A stretch of DNA of 64,000 nucleotides from Sinorhizobium glycinis. Its GTDB lineage: Bacteria > Pseudomonadota > Alphaproteobacteria > Rhizobiales > Rhizobiaceae. The stretch lies in the NCBI RefSeq assembly GCF_001651865.1, contig NZ_LPUX01000050.1, positions 355,469-419,468 of the forward strand, given 5' to 3'. This document shows, piece after piece, positions 15,715 to 23,438 of the stretch. Position numbers and translations under genes: made by a program. The notes beneath the pieces are model-generated. The model was given only the letters and a program-made list of their open reading frames with translations, searched no databases and was not told where the DNA came from. Every line of letters starts with the position of its first letter. Position 1 is the first letter of the stretch.

Positions 15715-17169
15715 CTATTCGAGCAAGCGGTTGAGCCAGGCGCGGTCGAGCACGCCCTCCAGCTCGGCGGCAATCTCATCCAGGGCGCTGTCGACCGACT
15801 GACGATAGTTGGCACCACCGCCGTCGATACCCAGGCTCTTCAGCAATGCGGCGCGGTACGCATCGCTGCCGAAGAGACCGTGAAGGTAGGTTCCCATTAC
15901 CCGGCCATCGGGCGACATCGCACCGTCAGGGCGGCCGTCGATCGTCACCGGCGCACGTTCGCAATCTGCCCCGACGGTTTTGCCGAGATGAATTTCGTAG
16001 CCCTCTAGCGCCACGTCATGCTCCAGCGACCAGGCGCGGCTGTTGCGAACCGTCTTTTCCGGCGCCATCTCGGTTTCGACCGAAAGCAGCCCGAGACCGG
16101 CGATCTCCCGCTCGCTTCCTTCAATGCCGAGCGGATCGGCGACACGGACGCCCAGCATCTGATAGCCACCGCATATGCCGATCACGCGACCGCCGCACCG
16201 GAAGTGGCGCTCGAGATCGCGGTCCCAGCCCTGGGCGCGGAAATCCTTCAGATCCGAGATCGTCGATTTCGAACCGGGGATGACGACAAGCCCCGCGTCC
16301 TCCGGCAGCGGCATGCCCGGTCGTATGAAGACGAGCTCGACCTCGGGCTCTGCCGCGAGCGGATCGAGATCGTCGAAATTGGCGATGCGCGACAGGACGG
16401 GCACGGCGATTTTAAGTGCCTTGCCGCTGCCGCGCGCCAACTTCTCGAGAACCACGGAATCCTCGGCCGGCAGCCGCGCGGCACTTTTCAGCCAGGGCAC
16501 CACCCCGAAACAAGGCCAGCCGGTGAAGCGGCCGACGGCAGCGATGCCATCGTCGAAAAGTGTGACGTCGCCGCGGAACTTGTTGATGAGATAGCCAGTG
16601 ACCATCCGCCGATCTTCGTCCGGCAGAATCGCATGGGTGCCGACCAGCGATGCGATGACGCCGCCGCGGTCGATGTCGCCTACGAGGACGACCGGCACAT
16701 TGGCGCGGGTGGCAAAGCCCATATTGGCGATGTCGCCGGCCCTGAGGTTGATCTCCGCCGGCGAGCCGGCACCCTCGACGACGACCAGATCCGCGCCGGC
16801 CGAGATGTGCCCGAAACTCTCCATGACTGCGCCGAGCAGCTTCGGCTTCAGCGCCTGATATTCCCTGCCCTTTGCCTGACCCGCGACTTTTCCCTGCAGA
16901 ATGATCTGGCTGCCCACATCGGATTGCGGTTTCAGAAGCACCGGGTTCATATGCACTGAAGAGGGCACCCGCGCGGCGAGCGACTGCAGCCACTGCGCCC
17001 GGCCGATTTCACCACCGTCATCGGAGACGGCCGCGTTGTTCGACATGTTCTGCGGCTTGAAGGGCCTCACCTTCAGGCCGCGATTGGCAGCAAGCCGGCA
17101 GAGGCCCGCCACCAATACCGATTTTCCGACATCCGAGCCGGTCCCCTGGAGCATGATCGCACGTGTCAT
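15715..17169 (-). CDS. cobQ: CobQ, cobyric acid synthase
   Basis: Glutamine-dependent amidation of the b, d, e and g side chains of adenosylcobyrinic acid a,c-diamide. 484 aa. N-terminal nucleotide-binding [54 protein letters not shown]. The C-terminal amidotransferase domain has [12 protein letters not shown] (nucleophile Cys) and GTYLHGLF (His). Stand-alone gene about 5 kb from the other cob genes; no second riboswitch was seen upstream of 17169. Confidence 0.96.
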   Translation of the reverse strand: MTRAIMLQGTGSDVGKSVLVAGLCRLAANRGLKVRPFKPQNMSNNAAVSDDGGEIGRAQWLQSLAARVPSSVHMNPVLLKPQSDVGSQIILQGKVAGQAKGREYQALKPKLLGAVMESFGHISAGADLVVVEGAGSPAEINLRAGDIANMGFATRANVPVVLVGDIDRGGVIASLVGTHAILPDEDRRMVTGYLINKFRGDVTLFDDGIAAVGRFTGWPCFGVVPWLKSAARLPAEDSVVLEKLARGSGKALKIAVPVLSRIANFDDLDPLAAEPEVELVFIRPGMPLPEDAGLVVIPGSKSTISDLKDFRAQGWDRDLERHFRCGGRVIGICGGYQMLGVRVADPLGIEGSEREIAGLGLLSVETEMAPEKTVRNSRAWSLEHDVALEGYEIHLGKTVGADCERAPVTIDGRPDGAMSPDGRVMGTYLHGLFGSDAYRAALLKSLGIDGGGANYRQSVDSALDEIAAELEGVLDRAWLNRLLE

Positions 17170-17907
17170 GCGATCTCCGTAGCATCGAAATCCCCTGCCG
17201 CAAAGCTCTGTCTCGACGTCATTTCACCGCATTAGCGCCGACGCCGGTCGCGGCGCGCATCACCCGCTTTTCAAGCATGCGACCAACTTTGGAGCGCTGG
17301 CCAGAATGCGACATGCGACGCCGAGTTTGGCATCGAGAAATATCCGCCGCACGCCTATATCGCCGCCATCGCAACAACCGGGAAAGACCCGGACTCCCAA
17401 TGCAGGAAAAACCCATGCTGTTCATCTTCAGCAAACCCAACTTCGTTCAGATCGCTTGGAATGCACAGGCGCCGCGCAGCCAGTCGCGCGTCCGCAATAT
17501 GCCGGTCGATTCCCCGTTCGGCCCACTCGGCTTCATCCGCACGTCGAACGTAGGCTGATTCCGGGCGGCCACCACCGATGAATAATGGGAGGGCTTTCTC
17601 GCTCTGAATTCGGCCGACATTCCGCGAGATGCCAAGGAGGCAGGTCCGGTACGCAACACCTGAACCGGACCTGCGGCAGTCGCCCGCCGCAGGCAAACAA
17701 TTAGCCTGACATCCTTACCGGATGGTTAGTGAGAGCTTAATCAAACGTGAATTCGCAATTTTTCCTCGTTCGCTGCCTCTCTCGAACAGGATCGCGTCGC
17801 CCGATCTGAGGCCACGGCGGCGACTCTCGATTGAAGAGGTTGATTTCTCGTCGGAAACACCTAGGCTGACTGATCGTAGGCCGCGTAACGGCGGGAAGCC
17901 CGGGAAC
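17170..17907. other. Intergenic region upstream of betaine-binding protein gene
   Basis: About 740 bp. It holds one short plausible coding sequence (17415-17558, listed separately). The rest (17170-17414 and 17559-17907) shows no gene, no recognisable structured RNA and no strong terminator that I could support. Confidence 0.4.
17415..17558 (+). CDS. Small hypothetical protein (47 aa)
   Basis: A possible small protein beginning MLFIFSKPNFVQIAW and ending in FIRTSNVG. It has a purine-rich stretch (AGGAAAA) a few bases upstream of the ATG. No domain is recognised. The mixed composition is less Arg/Pro-rich than the shadow frames around it, which is the only support for coding. It could equally be an accidental frame. 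Confidence 0.35.
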   Translation: MLFIFSKPNFVQIAWNAQAPRSQSRVRNMPVDSPFGPLGFIRTSNVG

Positions 17908-18906
17908 ATGACGAAACTCCTCGCAATCACGTTCGCCGCTGCTGGCATCTATGCCCTGGCCAGTTCGACACGGGCCGCAGAGTGCGGGGAGGTCAGCATT
18001 GCCGAGATGAACTGGGCCTCGGCCGGCATCGCCTCCCATGTCGACAAGATCATTCTCGAGAGCGGCTATGGCTGCACCGTCTCCCTCGTTGCCGGCGACA
18101 CGATGCGAATCTTCGCCTCGATGAACGAGAGGGCCGAGCCCGACCTGGCGCCCGAGCTTTGGATCCATTCCGTGCGCACGCAGCTCGAAGCGGCCATCAA
18201 GGAAGGCCGTCTTATCCAGGCTGCTCCGATTCTCAGCGAAGGGGGCGTCGAAGGCTGGTGGATCCCGAGATTCCTGGCCAATGCCCATCCAGAAATCAAG
18301 ACCGTCCAAGACGCCCTGAAGCACCCGGATCTTTTCCCGGCGCCCGACGATTCCGGCAAGGGCGCTATCTACAGTTGCCCCTCCGGCTGGAACTGCCGGA
18401 TCTCGACGGCCAACCTCTACAAAGCGCTGGACGCGGAGAAGGCCGGCTTCAAGCTGATCGATCCCGGTTCGGCAGCCGAGCTCGATGGCTCCATTGCCGA
18501 AGCCTTCGAGAAAAAGACGGGTTGGCTCGGCTATTATTGGGCACCGACGGCGATCCTCGGCAAATATGAAATGATCCGGCTCTCCTTCGGCGTCGACCAC
18601 GACAGGGCGGAATGGGACTCCTGCTCGGCCGTACCGGATTGTCCCAGCCCGAAGGTCAACTCCTATCCAGTCTCGGATGTCTATACCGTAGTGACGAGAT
18701 CCTTTTCCGAAAAGGCAGGCGCCGCTATGGACTACGTCAATGCCCGCGGATGGGACAATGCGACAGTCAACAAGGTTCTCGCCTGGATGGATCAAAATCA
18801 GGCCACCAACGAGGACGCCGCCAGATATTTCCTGGAACACTTCCCGGACCTATGGGCAAAATGGGTGAGTCCGGAAGTTGCAGAAAAGGTGAAGGCGGCA
18901 CTTTGA
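17908..18906 (+). CDS. Glycine betaine/proline-type ABC transporter substrate-binding protein
   Basis: 333 aa from ATG 17908. Signal peptide MTKLLAITFAAAGIYALASS with cleavage near TRAAEC. The mature protein has the OpuAC/ProX-type fold: EVSIAEMNWASAGIASHV, then VSLVAGDT, LAPELWIHS, a GWWIP segment and a GYYWAPTAILGKYEM segment rich in the aromatic residues that usually cage quaternary ammonium ligands. The longer frame from 17722 is Arg-rich and not a signal sequence. An ATPase gene of the same transporter class lies 296 bp downstream, but no permease gene is present between or beside them. Confidence 0.9.
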   Translation: MTKLLAITFAAAGIYALASSTRAAECGEVSIAEMNWASAGIASHVDKIILESGYGCTVSLVAGDTMRIFASMNERAEPDLAPELWIHSVRTQLEAAIKEGRLIQAAPILSEGGVEGWWIPRFLANAHPEIKTVQDALKHPDLFPAPDDSGKGAIYSCPSGWNCRISTANLYKALDAEKAGFKLIDPGSAAELDGSIAEAFEKKTGWLGYYWAPTAILGKYEMIRLSFGVDHDRAEWDSCSAVPDCPSPKVNSYPVSDVYTVVTRSFSEKAGAAMDYVNARGWDNATVNKVLAWMDQNQATNEDAARYFLEHFPDLWAKWVSPEVAEKVKAAL

Positions 18907-19202
18907 CGGAAGCCGTATTGAGGACAGAGGACGGATCCTGTTCAGGGCTGCGGCATTCGCCGCCGCATGTTCGCGACGAAGCTGCCCCGCCCCGCGTCGC
19001 AAACAGCATAGCAGCGCGCCCATTCCGCTGTCACATTGCGCAACGGGGAACCTGGAAGCGGTTACGCCTCGTGCACGCGCCCAAAGAAGCGCAGCGGCGG
19101 AACGCAGCTCCAGCGGTGTTGCACTGATTGGCAGCGCCATCATTTCGGTCGTGCCAGCCAAGCCTTCGGCAGGTGGCTGCAGAAGCATTTCGGAGGTTGT
19201 TC

Positions 19203-20249
19203 ATGGCTAGTCGCGCAATCGAGGTGAAGAACCTCTACAAGATTTTCGGTCCGCGCGGGCACGAATATATCGATGCCGTCAGAAACGGCATGGGGAAGGC
19301 CGAACTGAACGAGAAATACGGCCATGTCCTCGGCCTGCAGGACATCAACATTTCGATGCCAGGTGGCTGCATAACGGTGGTGATGGGGCTTTCCGGCTCC
19401 GGAAAATCGACGCTCATCCGCCACATCAACCGCCTGATCGACCCGACCGCCGGCGAAGTGCTCTACGACGGTGTCGACGTCTGCAAAATGAACCAGAACG
19501 ACCTCCGCCAGTTCCGCCGCAACAAGACGGCGATGGTGTTCCAGAAATTTGCGCTGCTTCCGCATCGCACCGTGCTTGAAAACACCGTTTACGGCCTGGA
19601 GATCCAGGGAGTCGAGCAGCGCGAGAGCCAAAAGCGGGCGCTTGGCTGGATCGAACGGGTCGGCCTCAACGGTTTCGAGAAGCACTATCCGAACCAGCTT
19701 TCGGGCGGCATGCAGCAGCGCGTCGGCCTCGCCCGGGCGCTGACCAATGACGCCGAGATCCTGCTGATGGACGAGGCCTATTCGGCGCTCGACCCGCTGA
19801 TCAGGGTAGACATGCAGACGGTGCTGCTCGACCTGCAGAAGGAGCTGAAGAAGACGGTGGTCTTCATCACGCACGACCTCGACGAGGCCCTGCGGCTCGG
19901 CGACAAGATCGCCATCCTGCGCGACGGTCGCGTCGTACAGCAGGGAACGGGCCAGGAAATCGTGCTCGCCCCGGCGGATGATTACATCACCGCCTTCGTC
20001 AAGGAAGTGAACCGCGGCCGGGTCGTGCATGTCGAGACGATCATGCGGCCGTTGTCCGGCAATCCGGAGGGCCTCGCGATCGCGGCGGGTACGGTCCTCG
20101 AAGCGGCCGCCCGGACGATGACGAGCGCGCATATCAGCACGGCCCACGTCGTCGACGCCAGCGGCCGCCCGATCGGCGCCATCGACCTGCAGACGATCAT
20201 CGGCGCCATGGTGACGCCGACAGGTCACAGCGACCGCAAGGCGGCGTAA
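19203..20249 (+). CDS. Glycine betaine/proline ABC transporter ATP-binding protein (ProV/OpuAA-like)
   Basis: 348 aa from ATG 19203. Begins IEVKNLYKIFGPRG with the family insertion before Walker A. Walker A is MGLSGSGKSTLIRHINRL, Q-loop FQKFALLPHRTVLENTVYGLE, signature LSGGMQQRVGLARAL, Walker B EILLMDEAYSALDPLIR, and H-loop FITHDLDEALRLGD. The C-terminus (after about 265) carries a short CBS-like regulatory segment (ISTAHVVDASGRPIGAIDLQ). The ATPase would power import of betaine-like osmolytes with the binding protein at 17908, but a membrane permease is not encoded here. Confidence 0.93.
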   Translation: MASRAIEVKNLYKIFGPRGHEYIDAVRNGMGKAELNEKYGHVLGLQDINISMPGGCITVVMGLSGSGKSTLIRHINRLIDPTAGEVLYDGVDVCKMNQNDLRQFRRNKTAMVFQKFALLPHRTVLENTVYGLEIQGVEQRESQKRALGWIERVGLNGFEKHYPNQLSGGMQQRVGLARALTNDAEILLMDEAYSALDPLIRVDMQTVLLDLQKELKKTVVFITHDLDEALRLGDKIAILRDGRVVQQGTGQEIVLAPADDYITAFVKEVNRGRVVHVETIMRPLSGNPEGLAIAAGTVLEAAARTMTSAHISTAHVVDASGRPIGAIDLQTIIGAMVTPTGHSDRKAA

Positions 20250-20267
20250 GAACCGTTCGCCGAAATT

Positions 20268-20297
20268 GATTGGGGCGCCCGATGCGGCGCCCCAATC
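20268..20297. terminator. Bidirectional terminator-like hairpin
   Basis: Perfect 12-bp stem GATTGGGGCGCC / GGCGCCCCAATC with a 6-nt loop. It lies between the convergent ATPase gene (ends 20249) and tautomerase gene (ends 20301). Only a short T-run (CGTTT) follows on the plus strand. Confidence 0.7.
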
Positions 20298-20300
20298 CGT

Positions 20301-20711
20301 TTACGCGGCCTCCTGTAATTTGCCGCTGATGAACCGGAACTCTTGGGTCTTGCCGCCATAGCCGTAGGCTGCGGCCGACACCTCATGGACGAGCACGTAG
20401 CTTTCGGGGTTGAGCGTTCCGAGCAGCTCTTCAAACCCGGCATAGACCGCCTCGATGTAGCTGGCGAGCTCCTGCTTTGTATTGGTGCCGTCGACAACCT
20501 TGATGTCGAGCCAGAAACTCGTCGTCTGCTGCGACGCGATCGACTTTCCGCCGGCGAACCAATGGTGCGGGTCGATATAGCTGATCGCAACGGCCGTGAC
20601 AGTCGGATCCTTGCGCAGGTGCAGGCGCGTCAACAGACTGACGGAAGCCGCGATTTGCGCGGACAGATCGGGGTTGGCTGCGGCCGCGACGGCGATGTTG
20701 ATGATCGGCAT
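20301..20711 (-). CDS. Tautomerase family protein (MIF/4-oxalocrotonate tautomerase fold)
   Basis: 136 aa. Pro-2 follows the initiator Met (MPIINIAVAAAANPDLSAQI), the catalytic-base position of the tautomerase superfamily. It continues with RKDPTVTAVAISYIDPHHWF and SASYIEAVYAGFEELL-like helices, as in larger single-chain tautomerase proteins. A good ribosome binding site (GGAAGGAACTCCT) precedes the ATG. Substrate unknown. It is divergent from a LysR regulator at 20816, whose likely target it is. Confidence 0.75.
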   Translation of the reverse strand: MPIINIAVAAAANPDLSAQIAASVSLLTRLHLRKDPTVTAVAISYIDPHHWFAGGKSIASQQTTSFWLDIKVVDGTNTKQELASYIEAVYAGFEELLGTLNPESYVLVHEVSAAAYGYGGKTQEFRFISGKLQEAA

Positions 20712-20815
20712 AGGAGTTCCTTCCTCGATAGACGCGATGACGAGGCCAGCTTGCCATCGTCATTGCGTCAGAAAAATCGAATTGTGTTTCAGGAACAATT
20801 CTGCATCATTGAAGT

Positions 20816-21679
20816 ATGAGGACGATCGACCCGGAACTCTTGCGCACTTTCCTCGCGTTTGCCGAAGGCGGCTCGCTTGCCCGTGCGGCGGAGGCGATCA
20901 ATCGCTCGCCGTCGGCCGTGACGGCACAGATGCAGCGGCTGGAAGCGCTTCTCGGCGAGCCTCTTCTCGCACCGGCCGGGCGCGGGCGATCGCTGACACC
21001 TGTCGGCGAGGAGTTCGTGACTCATGCCCGCCGCATCCTCGACGCCCATCGCGACGCTTGGCTCAGCCTCAAGGGCGCCCGGGCGGATGGCCGAGTGGCG
21101 CTCGGCAGCACCCAGGATTTCGCCGATGCTGCGCTACCAGCCTTGCTGCGCCGCTATGTACGGTCGCATCCGCGGGTCCGCCTCGACCTTCGGATCGGCC
21201 GCACGAAGGAACTGACGACAGCTTACGAGCAAGGCCAGATCGACATGGTCCTGGCAATGCGGCAGGCATCTTCGGCAGATGAGCTGCTTGTCCTGCGCGA
21301 ACCGATGACCTGGTTGCGCGCCGAGAAGGGCCTGCCTTTCCCGGACGCGGAGATTCCACTGGCCGTGCTCGACCCGCCCTGTGGTTTTCGCGCCGCCGCC
21401 ACTTCCGCGCTGGAAGCAATCAACCGCCCCTTCCGCATCGCCGCGAGCAGCCCGAGCCTCGCGGGCCTGCGCGCCGCGGTCCTGAGCGGCATCGCGGTGA
21501 CGGCGCGCACGGAACGGTTTCTTGGTACCGGCATTGTCGCTGCGCCGAAAGACCTCGAGCTTCCGACGCTGCCGGTCGCTGAATTCAGCCTGCGCCTGCG
21601 CCCGAACGCAGAGCACGCCTCGACCGATCTCGCTCATCTTCTAGCGGATGAACTGCCGCGGCTGCCGCCAGGCGTTTGA
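20816..21679 (+). CDS. LysR-family transcriptional regulator
   Basis: 287 aa. N-terminal winged helix-turn-helix (about 1-65): LLRTFLAFAEGGSLARAAEAINRSPSAVTAQMQRLEALLG. This is followed by the effector-binding domain with GRVALGSTQDFADAALPALLRRY. The 104-bp gap to the divergent tautomerase gene contains TTGTGTTTCAGGAACAA, a possible operator. LysR regulators usually control the divergent neighbour and themselves. Confidence 0.9.
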   Translation: MRTIDPELLRTFLAFAEGGSLARAAEAINRSPSAVTAQMQRLEALLGEPLLAPAGRGRSLTPVGEEFVTHARRILDAHRDAWLSLKGARADGRVALGSTQDFADAALPALLRRYVRSHPRVRLDLRIGRTKELTTAYEQGQIDMVLAMRQASSADELLVLREPMTWLRAEKGLPFPDAEIPLAVLDPPCGFRAAATSALEAINRPFRIAASSPSLAGLRAAVLSGIAVTARTERFLGTGIVAAPKDLELPTLPVAEFSLRLRPNAEHASTDLAHLLADELPRLPPGV

Positions 21680-21741
21680 CCCTCCGAGAGGGTTTCGCCA
21701 GCGGTTCGATGCACATTTAGCTTGCTTCATCATGCGCAAAC

Positions 21742-21763
21742 ACATAAAGATATGTTTATATGT
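21742..21763. promoter_or_regulatory. AT-rich palindrome upstream of bmt (SahR-like operator candidate)
   Basis: Imperfect dyad ACATAAA-GATATG-TTTATATGT, 32 bp before the bmt start, standing out from the GC-rich context. The pattern recalls operators of ArsR-type SahR repressors of the methionine cycle in proteobacteria (recalled pattern, not aligned). Assignment is inference from position in front of a methionine-synthesis gene. Confidence 0.5.
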
Positions 21764-21794
21764 TGTTGCAATTTCGCTCAGCCGGGAAAAGCCG

Positions 21795-22811
21795 ATGTCC
21801 ATCGCAGCCAATGCTCTCTCCGATCTCCTCGCCCAGAAGGGCGTTCTGCTCGCCGACGGCGCGACCGGGACGTCGCTCTTCGCCATGGGCCTTGAGGCCG
21901 GCGAAGCGCCGGAGCTCTGGAATGAAACCAAGCCGGAAAACATCACCAAGCTGCATCAGGATTTCGTCGACGCCGGCGCCGACATCATCCTGACCAATTC
22001 CTTCGGCGGCACGCGCCACCGGCTGAAGCTTCACCAGGCGGAAGACCGGGTGCATGCGCTCAACAAGCGCGCCGCCGAGATCGCCCGGGCCGTCGCCGAC
22101 AAGGCGCCGCGCAAGGTGATCACCGCCGGCTCCGTCGGCCCGACCGGCGAACTGCTGGTGCCATTGGGTGCGCTCTCATACGAGGACGCAGTCGCAGCCT
22201 TTATCGAGCAGATCGAGGGGCTCAAGGCCGGCGGCGCGGAAGTCGCCTGGATAGAGACGATGTCCTCGCCCGACGAGATTCGGGCAGCGGCCGAGGCGGC
22301 CACGAAGGTCGGCCTGCCTTTCGTCTATACCGGCTCGTTCGATACGGCCGGCAAGACGATGATGGGGCTGCATCCGAAGGATCTCCACACGGTTGCAGCG
22401 GACATCGGCGAAGGTCCGGTCGCCGTCGGCGCCAATTGCGGCGTCGGCGCATCCGACATTCTGTCGTCGCTTCTCGACATGACCGCCGCCAATCCAGACG
22501 GGACCATCGTCGTCAAAGGCAATTGCGGCATTCCGGAATTCCGCGGATCGGAAATCCACTATTCCGGCACGCCGCCGTTGATGGCCGAATACGCGCGGCT
22601 TGCCGTGGACGCTGGCGCGAAGATCATCGGCGGCTGCTGCGGTACCTCCTGCAATCATCTGGCGGCGATGCGGCTTGCCCTCGACAACCACTCGAAGGGC
22701 GAGCGACCGACGCTCGAGGTCATCGTCGAGAAGATCGGCCCCCTGCGCAACAAGACGGCCAGTGAGGGCGCCGCTGCCCCGGCACGCGAAAGACGCAGCC
22801 GCCGCGCTTGA
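21795..22811 (+). CDS. bmt: Betaine/methylated-amine-homocysteine S-methyltransferase
   Basis: 338 aa from ATG 21795 (MSIAANALSD). Zinc-dependent homocysteine methyltransferase barrel: VLLADGATGTSLFAMGLEAGE, TNSFGGTRHRL, then the first zinc Cys in GANCGVGASD, and the paired Cys in IIGGCCGTSCNH. The protein is the stand-alone class that moves a methyl group from glycine betaine (or a related donor) to homocysteine, giving methionine and dimethylglycine; it needs no B12. The tail is Lys/Arg-rich. An AT-rich palindrome precedes it and a strong hairpin follows it, suggesting a single-gene unit. Its place beside betaine-uptake and corrinoid methyltransferase genes supports betaine as donor. Confidence 0.88.
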   Translation: MSIAANALSDLLAQKGVLLADGATGTSLFAMGLEAGEAPELWNETKPENITKLHQDFVDAGADIILTNSFGGTRHRLKLHQAEDRVHALNKRAAEIARAVADKAPRKVITAGSVGPTGELLVPLGALSYEDAVAAFIEQIEGLKAGGAEVAWIETMSSPDEIRAAAEAATKVGLPFVYTGSFDTAGKTMMGLHPKDLHTVAADIGEGPVAVGANCGVGASDILSSLLDMTAANPDGTIVVKGNCGIPEFRGSEIHYSGTPPLMAEYARLAVDAGAKIIGGCCGTSCNHLAAMRLALDNHSKGERPTLEVIVEKIGPLRNKTASEGAAAPARERRSRRA

Positions 22812-22832
22812 TCCGATCATCGGCGGATATTC

Positions 22833-22869
22833 GAAAGGGCTCCGCGATCATGGTGATCCGGAGCCCTTT
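22833..22869 (+). terminator. Terminator-like hairpin after bmt
   Basis: Stem GAAAGGGCTCCG / CGGAGCCCTTTC with a 13-nt loop, 21 nt after the bmt stop. No long T-run follows, so factor-independent termination is probable but not certain. Confidence 0.65.
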
Positions 22870-23033
22870 CATGATCGCTTCGGGCAGTTCAGCGAAGGCG
22901 CTGCGCCTTCAGCCGACCATACCGAGCGGCATTGATCTCCTCCGGCCAATCGCACGAAAACAGCGCGCCGCCGTTGCGGATCGCATGCGGCTCGCCTATC
23001 CCGAAGCACGTTCGATTCGAGGGAGACGATTCG

Positions 23034-23378
23034 ATGAGTACGCCAGCCGCCTTTCCGGACCGGGACACGACCGCCGCCAAGCTTTCGGCTTTCGGTGAAG
23101 CAGACCAGGCTTTCGTCAAGCTGCTGATGGAAAACCCGGAGCAGGATGAGAACCTCGTGGAAGGCCTGTACCGCCATCTCGATCTCGCCGCCGAGGCGCG
23201 CTTGCTCAACTCGATGAAACTGGAGAAGCTCGGGCAGTGGCTCGGCAACGAGGCCCCGGCCCGGCTGCAGATGCGGCTCATGGAAGCCGCCCGCTCCAGC
23301 CTGCATCCGGCCTATCAGGCATTCAGGAACGGGCTGGCGAAATCCGGCGGATTGGGGAAGGCTTTTCCAAAAGCATGA
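23034..23378 (+). CDS. Hypothetical helical protein (114 aa)
   Basis: Starts at ATG 23034 after GAGGGAGACGATTCG, a good ribosome binding site. 114 aa, soluble, predicted mostly helical (EADQAFVKLLMENPEQDENLVEGLYRHLDLAAEARLLNSM). No family recognised. The coding bias matches the neighbours and the frame is sandwiched between bmt and a convergent VWA gene. Confidence 0.7.
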   Translation: MSTPAAFPDRDTTAAKLSAFGEADQAFVKLLMENPEQDENLVEGLYRHLDLAAEARLLNSMKLEKLGQWLGNEAPARLQMRLMEAARSSLHPAYQAFRNGLAKSGGLGKAFPKA

Positions 23379-23438
23379 CAGCCAGCGCCGAACGGCCCTG
23401 CCGACGGCACTGGTTGCCCCCTCCTCGTATCCCTGAGT

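Noticed and set aside
18612..19127. A 171-aa open frame after the betaine-binding protein that could have been the missing permease
   Set aside because: Hydrophilic, Arg/Gly-rich, overlaps the binding-protein gene in another frame and has no membrane segments.
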